From JADFOB01 sp964651325 (lineage in GTDB: Bacteria > Planctomycetota > Phycisphaerae > UBA1845), in contig CAZYXP010000120.1 in assembly GCA_964651325.1 (NCBI GenBank), positions 1 to 11,507 on the forward strand: a stretch of DNA of 11,507 nt. Direction: 5' to 3'. Position numbers and translations under genes: made by a program. The notes beneath the pieces were generated by a model. It saw only the letters and a program-made list of their open reading frames with translations, was not told where the DNA came from and ran no database searches. Each line of letters opens with the position of its first letter. The stretch's first letter is position 1. Below are positions 4,960-11,507 of this stretch, piece after piece.

Positions 4960-7224
4960 TCAGCGCGCGGGCAGCGCCACGATGGCTCGGGTTCCTACGC
5001 TTGGTGATGATTCCAGCCAAAGCCGTCCGCCGTTTACCTCTGCGAGCCGAACCGCTCGCGACAGTCCAAAGCCGCGACCCCGTCCCGCGGTCCGGTTTGA
5101 GAAGAAAGGGACCATCGCGTGGGCAAGAACTCGTGCGTCCATGCCGGCTCCGTTGTCCTCGATCACTATCCGAATTTGTTCATCGGATGGGCGGGAAGGT
5201 GAGTTAATATGGAGCGCCGCACTTTTCGAATCCATCGCGGATGCCGCGTTTTCCAGCAACGCAACGATGATTTGATGAAAATGATCGGTATCGACTTTGA
5301 CCGTCAGCTCGGGATCGAAGACGCCAAGGCGCACCTGATGCGCTGCGAGCCCGGATCTTGCCTGCCAATGCTGTAACGCAGGGACCACGAGTTCGTCCGC
5401 CCTGAAAAGAGCGGGATCGGGCGCGCTCGGCTTGGCGAACTCGACCAAGTCCAGGATGATCCCGGAGGTTCGATCCGCCTGTTCCACGATGGATTGCAAC
5501 GATTTGCTCAATCGGGGATCGGCCGCGCGAGCCAACTCCATCTGAGCCCGCCCGGAGATGACGGCCAGCGGATTGTTGATCTCGTGGGCCGCGCCGGCCG
5601 CCACTTCGCTGATCATCGAAACACTTTGAGACCAGACTTCACCGCGCGCATGGGCGCCGGCAAGGCGCGCAGCTTCCAGCATGCTGTCTAGCCGCTGCCG
5701 ATCCTCTTCCTGCCGGGCAACCAGCCTAAACATGGCCTCAACAACGGTTGCAAACGGGCCGTCAGGCAACAGTCTCGCTTCAAACGACGCGATTTGATCG
5801 GATCCTGCCTCGAAAACCGCCAACACGTGCAAGTCTTCCGCCCACACCCACGACCGGATCCAAAGCGGCTGGGCTGCCCCTTCCAACCCGCACCGACGCC
5901 AGATACGCACATGCTCATCACCCGCCGACGCTAACCGCGCGCCCATCGCAGATTCCCGGGCGGCGGCGTAGGCATGAAATCGCGACTGCCCCGCGCCACT
6001 GAAAGCGTGATCCAAGCGGCTGCGGAACGATTTGCCCCTACCTCCAGTCACGGCCGACGCTCCCGCACACACGCTGTGGGCGGCATCCTCAACAACAACG
6101 ACGCATGATGCCAGTCCGACTACTTGAGCCAAATGTCCGGCCGCCGCCTGACAAACGTCCGTTATGAAGCAAAACTCCGGAGCACTCCGAAGCAATTGAC
6201 GGGTCGCTTGACCCCAATCAGCCCGCTCCTTCACGTCGGCCGGGCACGGGTTAACACTAGAGGTGGCCCCACGGTCTTCGCTCGATCCTCCCAGCATGTT
6301 TGAATCGACAAGGGGAACATCGCCCCCCCCGCCCCCATGGCGTGCTGACGCCGACAGCTCGGATAATCTCGTCCGCGCAAATTCAACGGCCTCATCGACG
6401 ACTTTGGCCGTCACCCCGGGCAAGGCTCCGCCTTCCAACCAGTGCAAACCATCGTCTGAGAGCACCCCCACACCATCCGCCACAGCCACGATCGCGTCGG
6501 CCACCATCACCAGCCGCTCAAGCGATACCTCTTCGCCTGTCGCCGCGAACGCGTGCCACGGCATGTGATGCATCCGCGCGCAATCTTGAATCTGACGGCA
6601 CGCGCCCCATCGCAGGAGCAGGTGCGCCCCCGCCGCCGCGTGGTCCGTGGCAAGCAACGTCCGCTCCACCTCGCACAGCGGCCTTCCGATTCGCTCGGAA
6701 TCCTCTAGGAGCCGCTGGTAACTCCTGGGGACGACGGCGGCCAGCGCCGGAGCGCCTATGTCGTGGAGCAACCCTGCCGAGAATGCGAGACTCAAACGCT
6801 TGGGATCGCCACCTTGCTCGTGGAGGAACGCAGAAACAAAGGCGGACGCCACGCACCGCCGGCGCGTTTGGCACCAAAAAGCGGAAAGTCGCTGGTCCTG
6901 GTTGAGACGACCTAGAAAATCGAAGAAGGCCTGGACCGCCAGACCGCCATCAAAAGAGAGGGCATGGCCCCCTTCCTTGACGTCGGAACGGGCATCGGCT
7001 GGCATGTTACGCGGCTGGCCAGTTGCGGCTCCTGACTGCGAATACGCCCGTCTTGGCCGATTTGTGATTTCGCTCACGGGGTCCCGTGGCACGTCCAATC
7101 TAGGATTGAGCAACGCAGGCAAAGCGCGCGGCAGGGGGATGGTGTCGAGCAGGGCCAGGATGGATGCGCCACCTTGCCCCTCCGACGCACGGGGCAAAGG
7201 CCTCGCTGGATGCCGCACGGTCAT
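4960..7224 (-). CDS. HDOD-domain sensor histidine kinase
   Basis: The product is 754 aa. Residues about 20-260 look like an HDOD domain. An opening 'ILALLDTIPLPRALPALL' is followed by a divergent segment. After that come LLHDIG (H154, D155), TDHAAAGAHLLLRWG (D194, H195) and MHH (H219, H220). Residues about 335-500 form a sensor-like region, possibly GAF ('CVVVVEDAAHSV', 'DLHVLAVFEAG'), followed by a helix. The kinase core has the H-box AAHEINNPL (phospho-acceptor H547), the N-box LLENAASAM (N659), DNGAGMD (690-696) and the PFFSNR/GRGRGFGLS lid (about 706-721). It should autophosphorylate and act in a two-component pathway. No membrane segment is visible, so it is probably cytoplasmic. The likely partner is the HTH/receiver gene upstream, 120 bases away. 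An AGGG sits about 5 bases before the chosen ATG. The ligand is unknown, and whether the HD residues still bind metal cannot be judged. Confidence 0.9.
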   Translation of the reverse strand: MTVRHPARPLPRASEGQGGASILALLDTIPLPRALPALLNPRLDVPRDPVSEITNRPRRAYSQSGAATGQPRNMPADARSDVKEGGHALSFDGGLAVQAFFDFLGRLNQDQRLSAFWCQTRRRCVASAFVSAFLHEQGGDPKRLSLAFSAGLLHDIGAPALAAVVPRSYQRLLEDSERIGRPLCEVERTLLATDHAAAGAHLLLRWGACRQIQDCARMHHMPWHAFAATGEEVSLERLVMVADAIVAVADGVGVLSDDGLHWLEGGALPGVTAKVVDEAVEFARTRLSELSASARHGGGGGDVPLVDSNMLGGSSEDRGATSSVNPCPADVKERADWGQATRQLLRSAPEFCFITDVCQAAAGHLAQVVGLASCVVVVEDAAHSVCAGASAVTGGRGKSFRSRLDHAFSGAGQSRFHAYAAARESAMGARLASAGDEHVRIWRRCGLEGAAQPLWIRSWVWAEDLHVLAVFEAGSDQIASFEARLLPDGPFATVVEAMFRLVARQEEDRQRLDSMLEAARLAGAHARGEVWSQSVSMISEVAAGAAHEINNPLAVISGRAQMELARAADPRLSKSLQSIVEQADRTSGIILDLVEFAKPSAPDPALFRADELVVPALQHWQARSGLAAHQVRLGVFDPELTVKVDTDHFHQIIVALLENAASAMDSKSAALHINSPSRPSDEQIRIVIEDNGAGMDARVLAHAMVPFFSNRTAGRGRGFGLSRAVRLAEVNGGRLWLESSPSVGTRAIVALPAR

Positions 7225-7270
7225 GCTAACCCTATCGCGCGATTCCCGCGTGCCACAACAGCCCCTCTAC

Positions 7271-7290
7271 CACAGCGATCCTCCGCTGTG
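7271..7290 (-). repeat. Intercistronic perfect hairpin with GGAGG-like loop
   Basis: CACAGCG and CGCTGTG form a perfect 7-bp stem around a 6-base loop that reads GAGGAT on the minus strand. It lies between the HTH/receiver gene and the kinase gene, about 47 bases before the kinase start. No T-run follows, so it is not a standard terminator. It could affect mRNA stability or translation coupling. Confidence 0.55.
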
Positions 7291-7344
7291 AATTGCAACC
7301 ACGGAACCAAACGCGACCAAGCCACACAACCCGATCTCGAACCT

Positions 7345-7926
7345 CTACGCCACCTTCACCAACGTGGCGATCTTGTCGATCACCAACGAGATAACAAAGG
7401 GCTTGCGAATAAACTCATTCGCTCCTGCATCGAGCAACTCGCGCACTTCGTCCGGATCCGCCACGCCGCTGCACGCGATGATCTTCATGTGCTCATACTT
7501 GGGATTGGCCCGAATCGTGCGGCAGACCGTCGTGCCGTTGATATCTGGAAGTTTGAAATCCAACAAGATGACATCCGGGCGGAACTGCTCGGTTTGGATA
7601 CCAGCCTCGTACCCGCTCGTTGCGGTCTTTAGCTCAAAGCGATCGTCCGAGCCTAAAAGGTCGCAAAACATCTCAATAATCGCCGGGTCGTCATCCACAA
7701 CCAACACCCGGCGCTTGCCGCTGACCATCTGGTCGAGCGGAATGCCATTGCCCTTCATAAACGAGATGAGTGAATCGCGCGGAATCCTTCGAAAGCGCGA
7801 ACCCGGAACGCGGAAACCGTTCAACCTGCCGCTATCAAAGCAGCGTATCACGGTCTGCTGGCTTACCTTGCAGATCTGCGCGACCTCACCTGTCGTAAAC
7901 ACCGTTTTTGCTCGGTGGTCAACCAT
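7345..7926 (-). CDS. Response regulator: N-terminal excisionase/MerR-like HTH plus receiver domain
   Basis: The 193-aa product has a winged-helix DNA-binding module of the excisionase/MerR superfamily at residues 8-60 ('TTGEVAQICKVSQQTVIRCF', 'RVPGSRFRRIPRDSL'). A receiver domain follows at about 72-190. The receiver is complete: D78 and D79 in the acidic pocket, phospho-acceptor D123 in LLDFKLPD, S153 and K175 (FIRKPF). Placing the DNA-binding part before the receiver is the reverse of the usual OmpR/NarL order. It probably takes phosphate from the kinase encoded next and controls transcription, perhaps of its own operon, since a dyad overlaps the upstream promoter-like sequence. The start at 7926 is preferred over the ATG at 7932, because the GGAGG Shine-Dalgarno is only about 2 bases from 7932 but 8 bases from 7926. 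Confidence 0.9.
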   Translation of the reverse strand: MVDHRAKTVFTTGEVAQICKVSQQTVIRCFDSGRLNGFRVPGSRFRRIPRDSLISFMKGNGIPLDQMVSGKRRVLVVDDDPAIIEMFCDLLGSDDRFELKTATSGYEAGIQTEQFRPDVILLDFKLPDINGTTVCRTIRANPKYEHMKIIACSGVADPDEVRELLDAGANEFIRKPFVISLVIDKIATLVKVA

Positions 7927-7932
7927 AGCCAT

Positions 7933-7941
7933 TTCCTCCGG
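7933..7941 (-). promoter_or_regulatory. Ribosome binding site of the HTH/receiver gene
   Basis: The minus strand reads CCGGAGGAA directly before ATGGCTATGG. The GGAGG core favours the second ATG (7926) by spacing, which would remove two residues (Met-Ala) from the longest reading. Confidence 0.65.
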
Positions 7942-8001
7942 TCTAACGATCCTTCCACCGGTACAGGGAAACGGGGTTTGTCCAACTTCCCCAAAGTTCC
8001 C

Positions 8002-8032
8002 ATACGATAGAGATTGTATCGCGGATCGTCAA
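8002..8032 (-). promoter_or_regulatory. Candidate promoter with overlapping dyad upstream of the HTH/receiver gene
   Basis: On the minus strand, -35 TTGACG (8032-8027), a 17-base spacer and -10 TATCGT (8009-8004) resemble a housekeeping sigma-factor promoter. An imperfect dyad, ATACAAT CTCT ATCGTAT (8019-8002), has one mismatch that would be a G-U pair in RNA. It covers the downstream part of the spacer and the whole -10. A start near 7997 would leave a leader of about 70 bases. Excisionase/MerR-type regulators often bind dyads in this position, so self-control by the encoded HTH protein is plausible but unproven. Confidence 0.45.
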
Positions 8033-8076
8033 CGCAAAACTTGAAGCAAAAAGCCCCGTAGCACGCTTGTATCGCG
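8014..8076. repeat. Direct repeat TTGTATCGCG, two copies
   Basis: The 10-base word TTGTATCGCG occurs at 8014-8023 and 8067-8076. The copy nearer the gene overlaps the dyad in the candidate promoter. The pair could mark two binding sites for one regulator, but a repeat of this length could also be chance. Confidence 0.4.
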
Positions 8077-8242
8077 TATGGCATGATCCTCGGCCCATAG
8101 ACATCCCATTGTTACGACACACGCCTCAGGGTGGTAAAATGGGTTGAAATGAACCCGGGGCGAGCCAGGGCATTACGCCGCATCGGAAACCGCGCTCCGC
8201 TCGAATCAAGCGAGCGCTAGGTTCGGGCTTGAGAGTGAAGCG
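8077..8242. other. Remainder of the region between mnmG and the HTH/receiver gene
   Basis: No gene is visible. It contains a terminator-like hairpin just after mnmG (8136-8156) and a second stem-loop nearer the mnmG stop. In the latter CGCTCG (8198-8203) pairs with CGAGCG (8211-8216) over a 7-base loop, with no T-run following. Confidence 0.4.
8136..8156 (-). terminator. Possible intrinsic terminator of mnmG
   Basis: On the minus strand GGGTT (8156-8152), loop CATTTC and AACCC (8145-8141) form a 5-bp stem followed by ATTTTA. It begins 87 bases after the mnmG stop. The stem is short, so efficiency is uncertain. Confidence 0.4.
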
Positions 8243-10108
8243 CTAAACGCGCTGCCCGTTCGTATCATTCGATCCGTCCGCACTGCGTTTGCCGGTCGCG
8301 TATATCCACAGCACGGTCACATCAGCCGGATTGATTCCAGGAATCCGGCCAGCTTGGCCGATGGTCTCCGGGTTCACGCGAGACAGGTGCTCGCGCGCCT
8401 CAAGGCGGAGTTCTGACATGGCCGTGTAGTCGATATCCGCCGGAATCCGCAGCGACTCTAAGCGTCGAAAACGCTCTACCTGACGGGTTTGACGATCCAC
8501 ATATCCTCGGTACTTCGCATCAATCAAGACTTGAGCGAGATCGTCGGTACAAAAAGGTTCCCTCGGCCGGCCGGCCAAGGTCCCAGCTAACGAGGCAACA
8601 TCCGCCTCGGGCCGGCGCATCCACATCGTCAGCGGCGTCCCGTCCGCTGTCACCTCGCGACAGGCTTCGTTGATTTTTTCAATCGCGGCGCTCCTGCGGC
8701 TAAATCGACGCCAGCGTTCATCGCCGACCAGGCCCATCTCCCGCCCCATCCCCGTGAGTCGGTGATCCGCATTGTCAGCACGAAGCGATAGCCGGTATTC
8801 CGCCCGGGATGTGAACATTCGGTAAGGCTCGCTCGGCGGGCGGGTAATCAGATCATCGATCATCACGCCGATGTACGCCTTATCCCTTCCGAGCACGAAT
8901 GGTTCCTTGCCGTCGATAGCCCGCGTCGCATTGATCCCCGCCATAAGTCCCAACGCGGCCGCCTCCTCATACCCGCTCGTCCCATTGATCTGCCCGGCCA
9001 AGAAGAGGCGCGAAACCCGCTTCGCCTCCAGCGAGCGCGTCATCTGATCGGTTGGAACATAGTCGTATTCAACCGCATACCCGGGCTGAATGATTTCGGC
9101 CTCTTCCAAGCCCGCGATCTCTCGAATCATCGCACGTTGAACGTCGGCGGGGAGAGATGTGCTGATCCCGTTGCAATAAACTCGATCGGAATCATAGCCC
9201 TCCGGTTCAAGGAATACTTGATGTCGATCCTTGTCCGCAAAGCGAACGACCTTGTCCTCGATGCTCGGGCAATAGCGCGGCCCGGTCGCGTCAATCTGTC
9301 CTGTGTACATCGGCGCAAGGTGAAGATTATCGCGGATCAGCGCATGCACGGCAGGATTGGTCCACGTGATCCAACAACAAATCTGAGGCTGCAAAATCGC
9401 ATCGGTAAGAAATGAAACCGGTGTCGGCTGCTCGTCTCCAGGTTGCACCGCGCAGGCCTCTAGCTGAACGCTGTCTCGATGAATCCGGGGCGGGGTTCCC
9501 GTCTTGAGGCGACCCAGTCGAAATCCCAGATCAACCAGCGACTCGCTCAACCCCATCGCGGACGCCTCACCCACGCGGCCGCCCTGAGACTTCCGCTGAC
9601 CGCAATGCATCAATCCGCCGAGAAACGTTCCCGTCGTCAGGATCACGCACTCGGCTGAAATGGTACGTCCGTCTCCTAGCTCGACGCCGGTAATGACGCA
9701 TGCGTTGTCGCCGCCGCGATCACTGGCCAAGAGGCGTTCCACAGAGCCGGCGACGATTTCGAGGTTACTTGCCGTGGCCAAGAGGCCTTGCACGGCTTTC
9801 GGATAGAGCGCCCGATCGCATTGCACCCGAGGCGCCCAAACAGCAGGCCCCTTGGAGCGGTTCAGCATCCGAAACTGGATTCCCGCCTTATCGGTGGCAA
9901 GCCCCATCACCCCCCCCATGGCGTCGATTTCGCGCACCATCTGCCCTTTGCCGAGTCCGCCGATGGCCGGGTTGCAGGACATACGCCCGATCGCCTCGGG
10001 GTCCATCGTGATCAAAGCGGTTGATGCCCCTAAGCGTGCGGAAGCCCACGCGGCCTCGGCCCCAGCGTGCCCCCCGCCCACCACAATGACATCAAACTGA
10101 GTTCCCAT
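8243..10108 (-). CDS. mnmG: tRNA uridine-5-carboxymethylaminomethyl modification enzyme MnmG (GidA)
   Basis: With the GTPase MnmE, MnmG installs the carboxymethylaminomethyl group (or its aminomethyl form) on wobble uridine 34 of certain tRNAs, using FAD, NADH and methylene-tetrahydrofolate. The 621-aa length is close to the family norm of about 620-630. The N-terminus has the FAD dinucleotide-binding loop VGGGHAGAEAA (10-20). The first signature is SCNPAIGGLGKG with conserved C45, and the second conserved cysteine is C280 in PRYCPSIEDK. Other family landmarks are PRVQCDRA, LKTGTPPR, GTSGYEEAAALG and the R-L-rich C-terminal helical domain ('FTSRAEYRLSLRADNAD', then the 'VNPETIGQAGRIPGI' tail). 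The start is placed directly before the Rossmann strand, and no strong Shine-Dalgarno is seen. No mnmE or rsmG (gidB) lies next to it. Everything looks intact. Confidence 0.97.
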   Translation of the reverse strand: MGTQFDVIVVGGGHAGAEAAWASARLGASTALITMDPEAIGRMSCNPAIGGLGKGQMVREIDAMGGVMGLATDKAGIQFRMLNRSKGPAVWAPRVQCDRALYPKAVQGLLATASNLEIVAGSVERLLASDRGGDNACVITGVELGDGRTISAECVILTTGTFLGGLMHCGQRKSQGGRVGEASAMGLSESLVDLGFRLGRLKTGTPPRIHRDSVQLEACAVQPGDEQPTPVSFLTDAILQPQICCWITWTNPAVHALIRDNLHLAPMYTGQIDATGPRYCPSIEDKVVRFADKDRHQVFLEPEGYDSDRVYCNGISTSLPADVQRAMIREIAGLEEAEIIQPGYAVEYDYVPTDQMTRSLEAKRVSRLFLAGQINGTSGYEEAAALGLMAGINATRAIDGKEPFVLGRDKAYIGVMIDDLITRPPSEPYRMFTSRAEYRLSLRADNADHRLTGMGREMGLVGDERWRRFSRRSAAIEKINEACREVTADGTPLTMWMRRPEADVASLAGTLAGRPREPFCTDDLAQVLIDAKYRGYVDRQTRQVERFRRLESLRIPADIDYTAMSELRLEAREHLSRVNPETIGQAGRIPGINPADVTVLWIYATGKRSADGSNDTNGQRV

Positions 10109-10427
10109 TCAGTAAGTACCCGCAATGAAAAGGAGAAGAGAAATAGCTGAATCGCGCCCCAACCCCCATCGGAGGCCCGGATGGCTCCAAACGCGACGCC
10201 GCGTCTCAAGCGACGCCAGATTAACGGCCCTTCAGCCGGAAAACAAGCCACAACTGTCATGGACCTTTTGTCGCCACCTGCTCCTTCCTGCATTCGGCAA
10301 ACGGCTACGACGGGCGTATGATTTCACCGGTCAACACGACCACGCCGCGCCAACGTCCGGGTTCTTGATTCGTTGGGATTCACCAGCTACATTGACTCCA
10401 ATGCTCCTTCAGTAGTACGGACGGCCA
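10109..10427. other. Divergent intergenic region between mnmG and the membrane-protein gene
   Basis: This stretch should hold the promoters of both divergent genes. A candidate for the + strand gene is listed separately, and no clear promoter for mnmG was found. Short open frames in it have no recognisable domains and unfavourable starts. A repeated GCGACGCC word around 10195-10220 is the only local repeat noted. Confidence 0.5.
10365..10393 (+). promoter_or_regulatory. Candidate promoter for the four-helix membrane protein gene
   Basis: TTGATT (10365-10370), a 17-base spacer and TACATT (10388-10393) each match four of six consensus bases for a housekeeping promoter. They lie 35 bases before the start codon. 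The call rests on spacing and partial matches only. Confidence 0.35.
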
Positions 10428-11174
10428 ATGAACACGACCAATCCTGAAATCTCAATCGCCGGCACCCAAGAGCCGTCAGCCACGGACCAAGCCGCATCGA
10501 TAGAAACGAATCTGGATCCCGAACTCGCGCCTGCCGGCCGCGCAACCCGGCCGGCACGCAACAGCGAAAAGCCCGTCTCAAGCTCATCGCGATGGTGGCT
10601 GGGCGTGGGGGCCGCGCTCGTCGTGGCCGCGCCGCTTTCATGGCTCTTGGCGCTCGCGGTGAATCTTCCGTTCTTCCTCGGCCTGTTCTTCTTCGCGCTG
10701 TTCGGCCTGGTCATCGGGGCCGTCTGCTTTCGCGTATCCAACGCAAACCAACCCTACACCCGAAGCGCCGTACTGATGGGAGCGACGCTCATCGTCCTGG
10801 CGACCTGGGGCAGCTCCATCTGGTTTGAAGCTCAATCCTTCGGAATGGACATGGCCCGGGAGGCTCTGGCCGTGCCCGGATTGAGGCTAAAGGGAACCAC
10901 GGCCACCGACTACCGAGCCAAGGTTGAAGGTGAAGTGCAGTCCTTCCTCACCGAGCATTACCCCCCCGGCGGGACCATCGGCTACATCCGATGGATCACG
11001 GCCTCCGGCAAAATCCCGGACGGCATGCTCGCGTCCGTCAAAAAAGGGCTGGGCACGAACCAACCCGGCTGGTGGTGGATCGGCCGGGTCAGCGTCTCGA
11101 TCGCATTGCTCGCCTTCGGCGTTGGGTCGCAAGTCTTCTCGCTACGCAAACCGCGTTTGCTGCCCGCAACGTAA
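10428..11174 (+). CDS. Hypothetical membrane protein with four predicted transmembrane helices
   Basis: I do not recognise this 248-aa protein. A polar, Ser/Thr/Ala-rich N-terminal tail (1-55) with no signal peptide is followed by three closely spaced hydrophobic helices at about 56-78, 80-101 and 114-133. A soluble loop of about 80 residues (134-214) contains 'GLRLKGTTATDYRAKVEGEV' and 'YPPGGTIGYIRW'. A fourth helix spans about 215-237, and the basic tail 'LRKPRLLPAT' ends the protein. The basic residues at the C-terminus and the Arg before helix 1 suggest both ends are cytoplasmic, with the large loop also on the inner side or re-entrant (inference). There is no conserved catalytic or transport motif. 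It diverges from mnmG and converges with guaA, with no obvious partner. The Shine-Dalgarno is weak (GGACGG about 5 bases before the ATG). Confidence 0.75.
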   Translation: MNTTNPEISIAGTQEPSATDQAASIETNLDPELAPAGRATRPARNSEKPVSSSSRWWLGVGAALVVAAPLSWLLALAVNLPFFLGLFFFALFGLVIGAVCFRVSNANQPYTRSAVLMGATLIVLATWGSSIWFEAQSFGMDMAREALAVPGLRLKGTTATDYRAKVEGEVQSFLTEHYPPGGTIGYIRWITASGKIPDGMLASVKKGLGTNQPGWWWIGRVSVSIALLAFGVGSQVFSLRKPRLLPAT

Positions 11175-11233
11175 GCAGAGTTACGGCCTTTCGGATAGCC
11201 ACGGGCGAAGCATGGGGCACGCCCAAAAGACGT

Positions 11234-11260
11234 AACCACCAAGGCACGAAGACACCAAAA
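11234..11260. repeat. Short ACCACCAAGGCACGAAGACACC-type intergenic element (core listed in parts)
   Basis: The stretch reads AACCACCAAGG then CACGAAGACACCAAAA. It is internally repetitive, with ACCACCAAG and ACACCAAAA as imperfect echoes. From memory, very similar motifs recur between genes in many environmental bacterial genomes. That recollection has not been checked against data. Confidence 0.4.
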
Positions 11261-11325
11261 TGAGGGAAGGCGGGGTTGCGTCGGGCGCGTTGAACCTGGG
11301 TAGCAAGTGCGATTCCCGATTGGGC

Positions 11326-11361
11326 ACACGGGTGAGTAAGTAGACACGGGTACGCAGTAGC
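11326..11361. repeat. Two imperfect tandem copies of a CACGGGT...GTAG motif
   Basis: ACACGGGTGAGTAAGTAG (11326-11343) is followed directly by ACACGGGTACGCAGTAG (11344-11360), with a one-base length difference. The second copy matches 16 of 17 bases of CACGGGTAAGCAGTAGC at 2885-2901, just after the 15-bp tandem array, so it may belong to a dispersed family. Confidence 0.55.
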
Positions 11362-11377
11362 CTACCCACCCGAACCT

Positions 11378-11507
11378 TTATTCCCATTCAATCGTGGCGG
11401 GCGGCTTGGAGGAGATGTCGTAGACGACGCGGTTGACGCCGGGGACTTCGTTTGTAATGCGCGAGGGAAATCGGGCCAACAAATCGGAATACGCGCGAAG
11501 CCAAGCG
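11378..11507 (-). CDS. guaA: GMP synthase (glutamine-hydrolysing) GuaA, C-terminal fragment
   Basis: Only the last 42 codons and the TAA stop (11380-11378) are in the window, and the gene continues past the right edge. GuaA converts XMP to GMP using glutamine and ATP in the last step of guanine nucleotide synthesis. The visible end contains the family's nearly invariant dimerisation-domain tail: 'FPSRITNEVPGVNRVVYDIS' followed by 'SKPPATIEWE'. This is almost the same as the E. coli ending 'NEVDGVNRVVYDISGKPPATIEWE'. The catalytic ATP-pyrophosphatase and amidotransferase parts lie outside the window. It converges with the membrane-protein gene, with a 203-base gap. Confidence 0.95.
   Translation of the reverse strand, partial: AWLRAYSDLLARFPSRITNEVPGVNRVVYDISSKPPATIEWE

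Larger units (their letters stand above)
11175..11377. other. Convergent intergenic region rich in short repeats
   Basis: This lies between the membrane-protein gene and guaA, which converge. It contains a CACCAAGG-type element (11234-11260) and two tandem near-copies of an 'ACACGGGT...AGTAG' motif (11326-11360). GGGTA (11348-11352) and TACCC (11363-11367) can pair. No classic terminator with a T-run was found for either gene. Confidence 0.5.

Noticed and set aside
6300..6905. 201-codon plus-strand open frame inside the kinase gene
   Set aside because: It is antisense to the HDOD kinase and made of Arg/Pro/Ala-rich sequence, a typical shadow frame.
7345..7926. Considered as a phage excisionase or a metal-sensing MerR regulator
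   Set aside because: The C-terminal part is a complete receiver domain with D78, D79, D123, S153 and K175, so it is a response regulator. No phage genes or metal-binding Cys pattern are nearby.
10125..10415. 96-codon plus-strand open frame between mnmG and the membrane-protein gene
   Set aside because: It is rich in Arg and Pro with no domain and no proper ribosome binding site, and it ends over the candidate promoter of the next gene.

Overview
The window looks like GC-rich chromosomal DNA, probably from a member of the Planctomycetota. This is inferred from several traits and not from any database search: a secreted metalloprotease with 'DCN-NG-PDECD' calcium-binding repeats and a two-motif C-terminal tail of the kind common in planctomycete surface proteins, a receiver protein with a basic helical tail, and an HDOD-containing histidine kinase. 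A run of exactly 100 N inside a tandem repeat shows that the sequence is a scaffold with a gap of unknown true size, as in many draft or metagenome assemblies.

Layout. (1) 1-2514, + strand: a large secreted M43 (pappalysin-like) metalloprotease, open at the left edge. (2) 2515-3215: a gene-poor stretch with a perfect hairpin, a 15-bp tandem repeat interrupted by the N gap, a possible transposase C-terminal remnant, and the intrinsic terminator of the next gene. (3) 3216-7926, - strand: four genes in one direction. In order of transcription these are a helix-turn-helix/receiver response regulator (7345-7926), an HDOD/sensor/histidine kinase (4960-7224), a degenerate 'pseudo-receiver' protein (4269-4820) and a typical 2-Cys peroxiredoxin (3216-3818). 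(4) 8243-10108, - strand: mnmG (gidA), the tRNA wobble-uridine modification enzyme. (5) 10428-11174, + strand: an unrecognised protein with four predicted membrane helices, divergent from mnmG. (6) 11378-11507, - strand: the last 42 codons of guaA, GMP synthase.

How the genes may work together. The three signalling genes look like one cassette. The kinase carries intact H, N and G boxes, the HTH/receiver protein keeps every phosphorylation residue, and the third protein has lost all of them and has Glu at the phospho-acceptor position. A promoter-like sequence whose spacer and -10 are covered by an imperfect dyad lies just upstream of the HTH/receiver gene, so autoregulation is plausible. The peroxiredoxin has its own strong ribosome binding site, its own terminator and a striking inverted-repeat leader, so it is probably a separate transcription unit. 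Its link to the signalling cassette is positional only.

Most worth a second look are the potential structured RNA leader upstream of the peroxiredoxin (3855-3950), the fully degenerate receiver beside an HDOD kinase, the dyad-covered promoter, and the intergenic repeats. One of these repeats, a 17-base motif, occurs in two gene-free regions about 8.4 kb apart.
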